Source: Marasmius tenuissimus (taxonomy: Eukaryota > Basidiomycota > Agaricomycetes > Agaricales > Marasmiaceae). Taken from it: a stretch of 64,000 nt of DNA. The translations under genes were made by a program, and so were the position numbers. The DNA lies in NCBI GenBank assembly GCA_029532415.1, contig JAQOTA010000016.1, forward strand, positions 434,001 through 498,000. The letters run 5' to 3'. Shown here in pieces: positions 48,643-62,800 of this stretch (position 1 is the stretch's first letter; the number at the start of each line of letters is the position of its first letter). The notes below the pieces were generated by a model, which worked only from the letters and a program-made list of their open reading frames with translations, was not told the origin of the DNA and did not search any database.

Positions 48643-50153
48643 GGCTAGTTGGTTTGGCTGGCTGGTGAGGATGAGCAACGCAGTCCAGCCCGACCTTCTT
48701 ATAACACCTTGAGTAAAATAATTAATTTCTTCCATCTAGATCTACCAGACGCGATCGAGATCTAGCCCCAGCAGTCTGGCTCCAGGGTCATTCCAAATCC
48801 AGTCATCTGCCAAACGGGGAAAAGTCTGCGTTGACGTTACCTGTGAAATCACCAAATCTATAGATCCCTCACTTTACCTCTGTTTGGCCGGAGAACAAGT
48901 CCCCCAAACTCCGTAACGGCACCGACCATTCGCCATCTCTCCCTCACCGTCCACTGACCCTTACTCTTTCTACTTTGACTTGCTTCACCTCGACATCCTC
49001 CTCGCCTTACCATCAAACCCCCTTTCATTGAGCCAACTTCTCCCTTCCTTCTCTGACATTGTTTCCATTTTTCCCACCACATACCATACATCCCACTCTC
49101 TCTCTGGTGCGGGAGACGTCGCCCTATGTTCTTCGACCAAAAGCCAAATTAGCCTGCTTCCTGTATTTCGTTACCTACTCCAATCAACATCTCGTGTTCA
49201 AAACTACGGTACGAATACCGAAAGAGTCTTTGCGCATACGGGGGCGGCCAAAGCGCACAATCGTGTTGCGAGGGAGACTCGACCTCACTTTCCACCCTCT
49301 TCTGAAACGAGGGGGCCTTCGACGGTCAAAGCAAGGTGGGGTGTCCTGATCGGCATACTCGGATGTCCATCGGGCTTCGAGAGAGAGAAATAAACAAACA
49401 AAGCAAGGGAGTGGCAACCACCACAGGAACGAACGAAAGCACACGACTTTTGGATCTCCCTTCTCCCTTTGCCTTCTCCAACGTTAAGCCCTGCCTGCCT
49501 GCCTGCCTTCCCTTTCTGATGGTAGTAACCCTAATAGTACCGCCAACGAACAACGGGATCTACCTAACAGAACAACCTTTCATAACCATCACCCTCCCAC
49601 TAGACATAAGCCACTCTACTCCGCTCCGTTCCCCTGAGACAAACGCCCGTCTCAAAGTACGTACAAAGACGCGAACATCCAGAACCCAGCTCTCGACCAC
49701 CTGGCAAAATGAAAAATAGACCCTAGCTTTCCCCTCTCGTAGGTGAAGAACCCGACCTCGACCTCTTTACTATCAAAGCGGTAGTAGCTTTCCCCCCCAT
49801 CTCGTAACGGTGATCGTTCGTGCAAACAAAATCCGTTCACAGTGGATATTCCGTCTCGGGCTTGTGTTTTTGTTTCTCCACGTAGACGCTGGAAACTTTG
49901 ACAACGCGATTCGGAATCGAGAGGAAACCCAGGGCCAAAGTTGTATACCGGTCACTCACGCGAGGGATCGATCGAGGAACATACGACCGTAGCCCCGAGA
50001 TAAAATAATTTAGGCTTTCCCAAGGACCGACTCGAAAGTCTTGGCTTTGTGAACACCCCGTCAAACCTGTTTTTCTTTCCTGCACACGCGGAGATTTGAG
50101 AAGTATTGTCTGCTGAGCTATGACAAAAGCTTGTTTGTAGCATCTCCGATGCG
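48643..50153. other. Region upstream of the ECL1-like gene
   Basis: Promoter side of the ECL1-like gene and further non-coding sequence. A CCTG/CTGC microsatellite run is at about 49492-49507. No gene supported. Confidence 0.4.
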
Positions 50154-50490
50154 GGAAATTTTATCGAACAATCGAGAGTTGATCTGGAATTTCCGAGCGG
50201 TGACCCATCGCTATCGTCTGTACCCCCAGTCAACCTAGTTATTTTCCTCAGCCTCTCGGGTGCTTTGTTTCTTCGTCAAAGCTGCATGTAGTAATTGATA
50301 AGTATGTACCCCGTTTGTGAATATACGGGAAATCGAGAGTAGACCTCGAACTTGCGAGCGCGCGGTGAACCACCACACGACCTCGCCCATTCAAACAACT
50401 TGGGCTTTTTCTTTTCCTCTCGGGTGTTTTGATTCAGCTGTTTCCCCGTCAAAGCTGGCGTGTAGGTACCCCGTTTGTACATGCTACACA
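50154..50490. repeat. 174-bp tandem duplication, two copies
   Basis: Copies begin at GGGAAAT (50154 and 50327). Both hold ATCGAGAGT, a GA(T/C)CT(G/C)GAA block, GAGCG(CG)CGGTGA, CCTCTCGGGTG, CGTCAAAGCTG and, after the unit, GTACCCCGTTTGT. A weaker trace of the same motifs is near 50010-50080 (GCTTTCCCAAGG, CCCCGTCAAACC). Confidence 0.6.
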
Positions 50491-50744
50491 CGCAGTAGAA
50501 CTTGGTCTCGAGACCTCCACGGACACGGAAACAATCAAGGGCTAAAATCCCTCACACTCACCATCGGGATTTTCGATTCTGAACTTGGTCGATGAGGAGC
50601 TGGAGACGGAGATTGGAGTCGATGGAAGATGGAATGATTAACTTTTTTTTTGTCTCGTCTCGCGCTTTTCGACATTCAAAAAGGCAACATCAAACACGGA
50701 GAACGAGAAAGGTGTGTGGGCATCTCACCGGTCGTGGGTCCAAA

Positions 50745-52030
50745 GTGGAGTACGGCGTTCAAACAAAAGAAAAAGATATGATTGACAATCTCCTGCGTCC
50801 GTTAACCACCTAAAGGTCGAAATAGAGAAGCGCCAGGACCAACTTCTGGATTCCAACTTCCGGTCCGATCTTACGGGACAAAAATCAGTGTTGCTGTGAA
50901 TCGAGGGTCCAAGGAGGCCTTGTGAACGAGGAACGAACCTAACGTATACCCGCTAGGTCTTCTGCCTTCCCTTCTCATGTCAGTCACTCTTTCTTGGTGG
51001 CACCGTGATTGCTATTGCTTCTCCTTTCGAGTTTTCACAAACAGCGGGTTTTCGGTATTGAAACATCTAAATGTGAAATTACTTCCTCTGTTCTATGGCT
51101 AAGCAGATTTCATAGAGTCTAGATCTTAACTAGTAAACACGATGGGGGGGGCATTTTTCAGGCTTGCCTGCCTCCCTTTCACGCAAACTCACAAAACCGA
51201 ATCTAATGTAAAAAACAGACTACAAGTTCCGTGATTTCTCATGATACCAAAGCTCCGTCTCCGTGTCCCTTCTTTAGCTTCAGAGCGGGACATCACTCCC
51301 CGGTAGTGGGTCCATTGTTGTTGACGGTGGAGTACGGCGTTCAAACAAGATAAGACAAAAAAAGATCGAGCCCATCGACGTGAGCTCTCCTGTCCCCGTT
51401 GACCATACTCTGAGCCTTCCGGTCCGATTCGACGACTCGGAAACCGTTGTAGTGGAATCGAGGGTTGTGAGCAAGGAACGAACCGACGAACTTAACGTAT
51501 ACCCGTTGACCTTCTCATGTCAATCACCGTGATTCACTTCTTTTCACTTCACAAACAGCGGGTTTTCGGTATTGAAGTAGCTTTGAAAACATCTAAATAG
51601 TGTGAGATCAAGTACTTCCTCCGGGTTCCCACTGTAACTCAAGCTCCGTGTCCTCTTCCTAAGTAGATTTGATTAGTGCCACTAGATCCTGGAGACTGGC
51701 TCGATTTCTCTGTTCTCACTTTTCACGAAAAATCACAAAAATCAAACCGGTCAAAGCCAAACAGGAATTACTTCTAAAGCTCCTCCATCGGTGTGGAGAC
51801 GGCGTTCAAAACATTTGAAAAAAAAAAAAAAAAAGAGTAAAGAAGGTCAAGTCTGTCGACGTGAACTCGTCGACCTCTGAACCTTCCGACAATCTACGGG
51901 AAAACCGTTGCTGTGAATCGAGGGGGGGGGTGTTCCAAGGAAGACTTTCAATAGGCCTTGTGAGAGCAAGGAACGACCGAACAAACTTGCCGTACAACCT
52001 CTTCTCTCATGTTCCATGTCTCATGTCAGT
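50745..52030. repeat. Degenerate repeat, unit about 0.5 kb, three copies
   Basis: The anchor GTGGAGTACGGCGTTCAAACA occurs at 50745 and 51327 and as TGGAGACGGCGTTCAAAAC at 51794. Each is followed in order by a purine-rich A run, a TCGACGTGA-like or AAGATATG part, a CTTCCGGTCCGAT-like part, a GTGAATCGAGGG(T) part, GAGCAAGGAACGA(A)CC, AACGTATACCCG or its decayed form, and CTTCTCATGTCA. ACAGCGGGTTTTCGGTATTGAA lies in the first two spacers (51041 and 51554). No coding frame is kept. Confidence 0.65.
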
Positions 52031-53180
52031 TCCTGCCATGGTCCTTAGTGGCATGATGATTTCCTTCCTCAGTCGGACTCGAGTCCAACAGCCCGCGTGT
52101 GAACGCGTTTAGCTTGAGCCTCCGTGTGTCTTCTTCTCTCCTTCTCATGTGTCCCTTGGTACGAGCTTCTTCGGAATAACGCCCGCATGCGCCCTTAACT
52201 AATACCAAGAGATCTAGAAAACCGACTCCGTGTCTTCTCATAGTGCTATATCCTCAATTTCCCACTTTCACAGAAATTCACACCGCCGGGGTGGCGGTCA
52301 GTTTCACGAATCAAGCAGAGCTTCGGAATTCAATCGGGACTAGGTAGGACCCGCATGAGTGGCAGATCCCAGTGAACACAAGACCCCTACTTCAATATCA
52401 AAAAAAAACAAACAGTGATTTAGAGGCTTCTCCCTCTCATGTCACTAGGCGAAGTTTTCATTTCCCTTAGCAGCGGTACGACCGTCGAAGCTTCATTGAT
52501 TTCATTGTATTGAGGGGTCAGTCGGTCACGACGGTTTTCTGTCCTCATGAGCATGAAACACCGTCCGACAAAACGTACAAACCGGGACTAGGAATTGAGC
52601 CCGCTGCTCGATGGTGTCCAAGAATCGCAAACCGAGTATGGTTCCTAGTGATTCTGATGAGTGATTCCCACCCTTGATTATCAGCCACCACAAGCGCCAG
52701 TAACCACCCGCTGCGCAGGCTACATACATACCCACGAAATTCTCGTACTCGCATTCCTCATGTCTGTTTTTTTTCTCTTACTCTTAGCTTGTTGAAGAAT
52801 TAGAACCGCCAATCATGAATATTGAAATGTTGGTCCAATTTCCGACTTCTGAAAATGAGGCACCCGACTCGCGATATGAGTCCGTCCACGATATTCTCGT
52901 ATTCGCATCTTGTATGTTTTAATCAACGTCTTCTCTCTCTCGGAGCCTGAAGCGCTAATCAGGACTCTTTAGAAGACTGGTCGTCCCAATTGTCCGAATA
53001 ACCCAAAAACCCTCACCCACCGACACGGATACCGATTCCAGTGGATCCATATAGTCCCCGACTCGATCGTCAATCATTGACGTCGTCGTCCATAACACAA
53101 AATGCACATTCAATGATATATAACCCAGAGGAAAAGATTCGGCAGGGAGGATGATCGACTTCCCTGGGTGCTTGAGCACC

Positions 53181-53885
53181 TCCGGCGAATTTCTTGGATA
53201 TATTCCGCTAACCCACTTCCCTCCGAGCGACAGTGGCCAAGGGCTGACGACGAATAATGAGCTCACCCCTCCGATATCCGATTCTAGTGGTTCACAACGT
53301 ACATACATACATACCCCGCCGCCTCATCGACGACTCGGAAACGATCGACAACCGACAACCGACGATTTTTATTTAATCTAACCCAATAACTGTCACTAAA
53401 CGCTGGACAACTGGGACCGGGAAGCATCAGACAGACAGGACGCATGGAAGGTGATTAACCACTCTTTCCCCCTTTTTCTCCCCCTTCCCGGCGAATTTCT
53501 CGGACACATACATTGCCTTTCCCTGCCTGCCTAAGCGGTGAAGCGAACTGGCAAACAAAATGCCACACTGAAGTCTGACAGCGACTAGTCGGACTCGTAC
53601 GCGCGCAATTTCGAACTTCTGTGATTTCTGTGGCTTGATACCTTGGGAAATCCGAGTCGGATAAGTCACGGTGGCTTTGATCTCGAGAAAAAAAAAACAC
53701 GGCGGCCTCAGCTATGTAGCTGCTGTAGTATCAAGGCTGGCAGTTTACCCAGCCCAGCGTCAAATATCATCTGGACCACCATCACCGTAACAGCAGAAAT
53801 CATAACGATAGTGATCCACCGGACGAGGTAATTACAGCTGTCCTTTCCCTGAGCGCTAAAGTCCTCCGGCGAATTTCTCGGACTC
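53181..53885. repeat. Three direct copies of TCCGGCGAATTTCTCGGA
   Basis: The 18-bp sequence appears at about 53181 (one mismatch, TTCTTGGA), 53487 (first base C) and 53865, each time just after a short CT-rich or GAGC-containing stretch and followed by a TATA/ACATA-like or CTCGCG part. Spacing is about 306 and 378 bp. Likely a decayed larger repeat. Confidence 0.5.
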
Positions 53886-53890
53886 GCGTC

Positions 53891-56800
53891 CAGAGTTACA
53901 TACTCGTGTAACGAAACCTCCCAAGCTTAAGGGCCAAGCCACAGCCGCAGTCGACGACGTTTCTGATTGTAATTTTGTGATTTTGGGCCCGGAATCGGGA
54001 GAGGGGGGGCGAGGGGGGCCCAATATCGAGAAAATAGTCGACTCGGGGCCTGAAGGTGGCGTTTAATTGGTGGCAATACATACGACTACGATGTTCAGCT
54101 ACCTGGGGGTCGCATTGACCTTCCCATCGCTTCATCGCTATCGCTGATGACGGGTAAAAAAATGCTGCTGCGTCAATACTGGTCGATGATTCACGTTTCG
54201 TGGCAGCTATTTAATACCAGCATTTATTGCCCAGCCTTCCTTGACGAGCGCTTAATGCTCTTCAACACTCAGGAGTCCCTGAGCCGCTATTGTAACGTTG
54301 AACGAGCACAAAACACCTATAAAATAACAAACACCTTCAAACCCATTCTTTCCCGGGACCAGAATACCTATTCCTCTCAGCTTCGTTAATCATCACGACA
54401 ATTTACAAACGACCCGAATAGAAGATAGCGATAAATTCGGGGGGTCCGTCGTACATACGCGCTTGCGGCGTTACGACAGATATAACATAACTTCAATTTA
54501 ATTAGTCGGGTCTGCCACCCTAGTTTCTATGTTGTGATTTCGTGATTTACTTACCGGACTTGGAAGGTCCCTCGACTAGGGACTGGGACTGGACAGCAAC
54601 AGGTTACAGCGCAACGTCGAGCAATTTGAACTTGAAAGACGGGACGGGTGGGTGAATTGCTTCCCCGAAAGCCCCTACGAGAGTCTAGAGTCCAGAGTCC
54701 TGGACGCCCATCCAACTGAGCGGTATCCCCGGTATGTTATATGTAAAAAAAAAAACATAACAACCCGCAGCTGTGAAAAACGCTAGGGCACTCGGGACTC
54801 CTCAAAAGTTTAGTCAAAAATAAAATCCTTTTGACAGCCTTCAGGCTCAGACCAAGAATCTCACGTCCCACCACATACTATATACCACACACACACACAC
54901 ATCAAACCACATACCGTATACCGACGGTGACACATCCCACAAAATCCGGTCCCGCGCTCCTTCGCCCCTCGCCTTTCGTCCGCCCCCCCTCTGAATATCA
55001 AGCTTCTCCCACAAGGTTTGCATCACCACTGTCTGGATCTACTGTTGGTATCATCCAACTGCCAGTGACCCTTAACATCCCTTCAATTCCGCCGGAAAAA
55101 GACACTGGAGGCCGGGTCTCAGTGGTGCTAAAGCAACCATCTATCAAGAACGAAAAGAAGTCCTCAGCCTCCAGGTACTAGGCGATATTAGTAGAACACT
55201 TCCACACGGTGGCGTGGTGCGACCGTATTGAAGACTCAAAGACTCAAAAAGCTTCTATGCCCCTACACTTGTCTTGTCCCTTATTCCTCACCCTCACCTT
55301 TTATACCGGAAGATGAGAGTAAGGCCAAGTATCAAACTCTAAAAAATAGAATACAGAATGTTGAAGTTTGATGGAACGTATCAAGTCAACCTGAGCGTCG
55401 TCGATCTAATGGTTAGTGAGTCATCGTGAGTGTATTTGCAGGAAATGCCGACCTAGTCGTCCCATCCTCACGTCGGAGTGACCCGCTCATGAGTGATGGA
55501 GAAAGCCTGAGAGAGAGAGGGAGTGAGGGAGATAGTGCGGAGCCCGGATATTCACTCTAGTGCAGTGCGGGAGGGAAGGAGCAGAGTCGTATACACTCTC
55601 TACTCAGTTGCTAGTAACACCACCACCAACACCACCATCAGAAGAAAAAACATACCTCCTTAGGCAAGGCCGCAAAGAGCTCCCGCCGATTCCAACTCCT
55701 CCACCGGCATGTGGGCGTAGGCATAGGCATCATTCTCAATCGTATTACCCTCGAACCTTAAAGCTTCAATTTAGATTCGGCCTCAGATCTCAAATGTGTG
55801 AGTCCATCCCAACAACCTGAATCCTGTCCACTCACAATCGTGTATCACGAATCAGCGGACCCACACGGGGACATGGCAGCAATCTCAGACGGGGCGCCGG
55901 GGACGTAACTAGAAGCCAAACGCAACGAATGAGTCAGCGGTCCAAGCAAGCAATCAAAGCATTCTAAGTATGTAAACCTGCGCTTCCACGTCGCTTCAGT
56001 GGGGACCCACAACTCCAAGCGCTGGGAGGGATCTTATTGTTCAATAGAATCACCCTTCGCATTGTGCTTACACTATCAATTCAGTGAGGACAATGGGTCT
56101 CCTGTAGCCGGCGGACAAAGGATGACTGGACAATGTAGAAACAGCCGAAGAAGAGCTTGAGGCATCACGCTTGAACTCCTCGGTTTTGTGATTCTCTGTG
56201 ATATGCTTGTCTCGCCACTCATCAAGAGTTCAGGATAGCACTTGCTGTACTACGAGCCGATTTGAATGTCGATTGTCCATCGACAGCCCTAGCCACTTCG
56301 TTTGGAATGACACACTAGTGCCACTGCCGACACTTGTATCACACGTTCATATTCACAGTCAAGCTAGTAGCTAGTGGCCGCCTCCTGCTTATTGCGGCAG
56401 TTTCATCGTGAGCGCAGTCCCTTGGCCACGAGAGCGAGCCGATTCCGCATTGTTAGCCGGCGGGTCGCGACTCTCAGAGCTTTCCAGCTGCTGACTTAAA
56501 GCCACTGACCTTGTCAGCTGCTATAATTTCTACTAGTCTGACAGCCTTCATTATGTGCTGTATTAAAAGGTCAACGCACGGACGCCAGGTACCTGAGCCA
56601 CACTATTTCACGTTGCTGCCGGACCGTTGTAGGGTGTAGCCACGAGCTTGGAGTGAAAGGCAGAATGAATGAAGCGTACGACGACCCGGACGCCCTGAGC
56701 CCTTCGCTGTTCGAAGACACCACCATCACTGATTACTGACCGCTGAGTATCAAAATGTGATATTTTTGGTAACGTGCGTGTGTGCCTCGACTTTTGGGAC

Positions 56801-59800
56801 GTGATCGTTGTGTCCCTTCAAAATTGATGAGTTTAGGGACCACGCCACAACTCCTGGAAGCAGCTGAGTAACCACTGCGGGGAGACGAGTCCAAGATCCT
56901 TTGGCAAATCTACATTGAAACGATACAACGCCGGACTTATAGTTCAACCACCTCAAGGACTTCTTGATAAATTTCTGATTTCGATGCACCACGCAGCACG
57001 GACGACGCATGCATTGCTCCAAATGCAACACCGTACGGTCCTTACGAAAAGCTATGGTTCTTGTCTTATACCGAACTTGTCTCAACGCTCACACGACTGG
57101 TCTGTGTCGTCCGTCCGTCGGGACCGAGCCCCTCACTTCAGCAAGAAAGGGACGCACGTCGCAAAACGCGATGTCAAAAACAAAATGACCTGCTCAACTC
57201 CAGCTTCACGTTCTACTACCCCTTGATCATTGACATGATGAACACCTCATCGGCTCGCCAGGACACTACTCAAGATCCCGGACCTAGTAAGCTACTAGAG
57301 ATCAATCCTCAAAGTCGCACTCGCAGCGCCAGCACCAAACGTTATGGGAAGGATCGAAGAATGTTCATAACCTTTCACGGTGATATGAAAAGGGACTAGC
57401 TTCACTTTGGAGCTGTATTTCGGAAAGCCCCGCAGACTCGGAAGTTACCGAACCTGCCCCAATCTCCTTTGCGACTCTCCGATTCCCAGCCGAGTTTGCA
57501 CTTTCGACGAAGGTTTCCAGTTATAGGCTATTGGCTACTTGCACCGACACGAAGGTGGTTGAAGGATCGTGTGCCAGATTCACTTTGCCACTTGATGCAG
57601 GCCGGCAGAACGGCAGGGTGTTCGATCGACGATTTTTGATGTGTTCTTCGGGAGTAACCGAAATGAAAGGGGTCATAGGTTCACCGTTCGCAGGTTGCCA
57701 GACGTTGGCTCCATGGCTATCATCAACTCCAAAGTCTATAGATATGCGGTGCTAAAAACGCGTCAAGCCGTCACTCGTTGAGTCGCAGCTGATAGAATAC
57801 GACTATAGTTGATGGTTGGTGGCTGTGGGACTCTATGTCTAATTCTATTTTCATGAACGTGGGCGTGAGGAGTGATCCTGAGGTCGTGTTCACTTGCGAT
57901 TGTGGGGCCTTCAAGCAAGTTCGGGGGTGTCTAGATCAGGTATGATGCATGAGAGACACCCTTTGTCCGAGGACGAAGCATCACAGTCTAACTAGGGTGT
58001 CCAGGGCCGGAAGCTGACAAGAATTCGCAGTCCCGGGTCTCTAGTACTATATCGAGGCCAAAGCTGTCTCTGCTTCCCTTCTCTAGCGAGGATTTCTGGG
58101 GTGGTTGAAATGCCACATTTATTCTGGACCCGTCAAGGTTAGCTATCCATTATTCAACCCAATTAGAACCAAAACGCCCCCGAAACGTTCTCCCCCAACT
58201 CGTTTCCCTCTCTCGGTGATTTGCCCCTCCCGCTGGCAGTCTTACAGTTCAATGACAGCCTACAGGATGTGATTCACGCGCTTTTTAACTTCGAGCATTT
58301 CACACCACATCCGCTGATTCATGAAAGGCTACCGGCATTGTCCAAGCTGAGGTCTTCCTTTTATTCACACAGCTTTGGTAGGAAAATCGGGGGTAGCTCC
58401 ACGCGGGAACAGATTCGATTGGATTGATTGATGGGGATGACCGGACAAGCTGCTCTAGTGTCTCAGTTCTCAGTTCAGGACTTCTTTCCGACTGTTTCTT
58501 GTCATTGGTTAGTGAAGGGACACGAGTGGATACTCGCCAACCATTGACATCGTAATTGATCTGGAGCACTGGCCAGTGGCTGGTGGCATCGCTCTGTCGT
58601 ACCGAACAAACGTGTATCAGTCTCACCCACGACTTCATAGGGACTGTACCTCACGAGATCATGCAAGAAGGTCTTGTTTTGTGCTCAGGACAACTTACAT
58701 CTTACCTCGGTACCTATGACTAACTGCTGAGCTGAAAAACGCCAAAAAAAAAAAAAAACTGGGTCAAGCTCGTGACGCGTCAGTATCTCAGTACGAAATG
58801 ATAAAGGCAATTCCGGTATTTTAGCAGTCAAATAATTGAATACTGAATTATCCTCCCTATTTCGCACCAAATTTCTGGTCCTCGTTCCTCCTCGTACGAA
58901 AGCCGAGAGCTCAAAGCGTTAAATCTTGACGCCCGTAGGCTCGGCAAGTAGATGTAGATGCTTTGACCCTGTGGCGTGGTCGCTTAGCATTGTAAGCAAG
59001 GCGCTTGCCCACATACGTATTTAAGTTCAGCCAAGTCATCAGCCGGCCTGTATGCTCGAGTTATATCTTCAGGGTCAATGTGTGCGCTGGCAAACTTGTT
59101 CCTTACAAGACGATTACAGGGGGGGAATCTTGATATTGAATGTGACGTTGCGACCGGGGATGTGATTGCGCAGTTGGGGATCCACAATGACTGTTCGTTA
59201 ACGCGTCAACGTACTTATCCGAAAACGCGTACACGATACGCACACAAGCCCGCCTCCGACAGACGCGAAGGCGCTTATGATACCAGAGAGCTAATCCTTT
59301 AGAAAATCCCGAACTTTTTTCTCCCCTTTCTGCCCCTCCCGCGCCCGATAATTTGCCAGCGAGATAAGACGGCTTTAAAGGTGGAAAGGCCGGGAAGTGC
59401 AACACTGAATAAAATGTCAATTTTTACGCAAATTTACACTTGAGTCGCTTAGCGCTTACACAACTCTCAGGACAGGGAGCCCTGTACACAGCCGAACAGT
59501 TCAGCCACTTGAACGGGAAGTGGTAAAAGCGCACTTGTCTAATAATTGAAGGCCCCTCCCGCTTCCTCCCGCTGGTCGTACATACTTATTTTTTTGTGGA
59601 TTCATAATGCCGCCCAAGGTAGAATACTGATAGTATATTGAGCCTCGAAAACAGGGTTGCCTACAGGAACGGTGAGAACGGCTGGACCGAGTCAGATGGT
59701 GATCAAGATGCAAGATTGGCATTGCCTGAGAGATACCTCTGCAGCTCGATCTGCTCAATGAAAAGAACAACCCAATTCGAAAGGGAAGTTTAAGTGACTC

Positions 59801-62800
59801 AACTCACCGCGAGGACAGGAACCTACGGGGGAGCAATCGAGAGGGGATATCTATCGAATGACCGCCGTCGTTGGCGACAACGTCTGCGGCACCCAAGACG
59901 GCACCGGGATGGGAAGTCTCTGGCTTAGGATCGTAAGCGGCACCAGTGGGGGAGCAATCAGGAAGCAATACCAAGGCAGAGACCCTCGAATCAACACTCA
60001 GCGCAGCATCGAAGACTCGTATGAGGAAGAATTTACCCAACCGCGCGGCTGCAAGGAACAGCGTGTGCCCCTCGCTCAGAATCGAGTGAGAAAATATATT
60101 GTACGATGACCAGCGACGTCTGTGGCGACGTCGATGGCGCTTGTGCGTGAGCAGCCCATACCTATGATCAGCCTAATCATCTCCCCATCCTGATCCACCC
60201 CCTACCCTTCCCTGTCCCTACAGCTCCCTACAGCTCCCTAAGACACACACGATCAAGCGACAAGGGTCCGCAATTAGTGCCAAGCCACTGCCACAACTTC
60301 ACGGTAGTATGTTATGGCTTTGATCGTGGTCAATTTCAAAACCTGACGACGACGACAGCAAGTGCTTTTCATACGAGCGGTATTAAACCAATTCAGTTTC
60401 GGTTTTGTCGTCCTGGTTGACCGTTGTCGAGGATAGGGATCTAGTTCAAGCATGTTACAAGTTTAACCTGACATATTGGGAGCATATGACTTCGGACCCA
60501 GCGTATCATTAAATGAGAAACGTACAAAGCAACATAGAGAACATACCGATACCCTATGGCCGGTGACCGGTGACCCATCCTGAACCGTGCCTATGTAAAT
60601 TGCCACGCATTCATAGTACACCAAATCTCGAAGTTAAGCGCTTATCCCCGCACCTCGTTCAATGAGACTAACAGAATAGAATCAAGGACATTCGGACACG
60701 GAACATGGGACGAGGGAACATACAACAAGGAGGGGCACATGGTTCGAGAAGCGTAGAGGTACAAAAAGTTCCACTGAATTGAGAATGTCGTTCAGGTTCC
60801 TCTTCACGCAATTGAAGGTAAGTGACTTCTCGAGGTGAGGGATAATCGCTATACATTCGGTAATGGCGAACGACAGGGTTCAGATTCTGGGGACTACCCA
60901 GAGCATACCAGCAGAAGCACAAGCCTAGCATTCAGGAGTGGGAATATAATCTCTACAGGACGAGAAGCTTGGTCGATACACACCCGGTGGTAGGCACAGA
61001 CAGGCTACCGTATGGATATGATATCGATGAGAGCGCCCAGTGGCCCAATGGCCCAACGGTTCCGTGGCTAGGTGGCTCGGCAAAGCTTGAGTAATTGTTA
61101 TAGAAGATGGTCTCGAATGACCTCAAGGTTGTGGGTCAACAGGGTTTGCAGGCCTGGACTGTCTCCTTTACTGGTACTCATCCACAGAGATAACGTAACC
61201 ACGTGCGATTCGGATCTGAATTGACACGAGCATAGATGATAGACAGCGTCTAGTCTCTCAGTAATACAAGGCAGCAAGTCCCGACTCCCACCAAACTTGA
61301 GGTCCGAGATAAGGTACAGGCGAGGCCCTTCTGAGAGAGGAGTTACTTAGTCCAACCAGAGCGCTGCCTGGAATACGCCATGAGTAGATAAAGCAACTTG
61401 AGGAATACATACCATTAGGGAAGCGGAACAGGACTGGAACCTGGGAAATCGACAGAGAAAAATAGAACAAATGAGACAAAGATGACACTGGAAAGAGAGA
61501 AAGGCGAAAAATAGAACAAGACCCGTCCCCCGGGTAACTGCACCTGCAAGCCACAAAGCGCTGCGACAGACCGCGTTGCCCAGGACCCTTGAAGATGTCT
61601 AAATGCAGCAAAGAGGAAAAAATGGAGAGACCTGAGGGAGTGTAATAGCCACCCCAGACCCCGAATGGTTGAACGCATTAACAGAATCCCTGAATAGTGA
61701 AACATCCTGTATCGTCAGCATTCGGTCGCAGTATTGTCCGTACCGCACCGGTCCCGCAGCTAGCTGTTGCTTTTGCATTCTTGTCATTTACAGTATGTAG
61801 TGAGTATATTCATCATCATTCCACCCTTCAGCCTCCCAACCTGCGAGACTAGGCCTATGGTACCTACCTCCTTAAAATAGAGAAGCCCACGAGTCGAGTC
61901 CCCACAACATAAGAACAGGAATACATACGCACCTATCGCAATACCATTCAGCTTGCCAGAGATAGAGATTCCAAAAAAAAAAGTCCGTTTCGCGGCTTAC
62001 GGGTATCCTCCCCACTCCAAAGCCCCAAGCCGTCGCCCCCCGCCCTCCCCCGCTTCGGTTAATGGCAAAATCCTCCTCCCGGTTTTCGAAATCGCCAAGT
62101 CGCAGGTTGAGGCCGGCGCGAGTATTTCGCAAAACATATCGAAAGGAACTACCGCGTCGCGTAACCACTTACTGTAACAAAACCCGTTTCGAAATCCACC
62201 CTCGTCCAAAATTGCACCTTTTAAATTCGATCACAACAGGGCCCGTTGAGTAAGCCTGAATGAGCCTGATTAGCGACCCGTCATGGCCCTGTTGCTCAGA
62301 TCAGGAGTCCATTCCCCCATTCTACTTTTGTATGTCATCGCGATTTGGGCGTTAAGCTATTCCAAACTGAGAAAAGAGATATGATAGGGAGAGATCTAAG
62401 AAATGATTAGTGATTAGACATCGGGATGTACGGTAAATTTTAACGAGAGCGAACGGTAAAAATATGCGTGGTGGAGAAAATGGGTGATGATGATGGTCCA
62501 GGGGAACTCAAAGAAACGCCTATCGAAAATTCCAGAAAATCAACCAGTGCATTTGTTCGGAAAGAAACGAGTAGAAGAAAGAAGATTGTCTTTCCAAAAG
62601 GGAAGCCATCTACTCTGTAAACAGTTCCAATGGCAACACACGCGGCACGAGCACATAAAGAGGCAACTACTCACCAACAGACTGGCTCATTGACATTGAC
62701 ACCCAGGGTGTGAGAGAGCCTCGTGTCGTGACGAGCAAACGTGCTGAGTGAGCGCATCTAGCCACTTCAACCACCGAAGCAATAGAGAAGCGGTAAGCCG

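Noticed and set aside
59804..60040. Minus-strand frame with plausible protein-like composition (VLLPDCSPTGAAYDPKPE)
   Set aside because: Isolated single frame with no start context, no exon partners and no recognised family.
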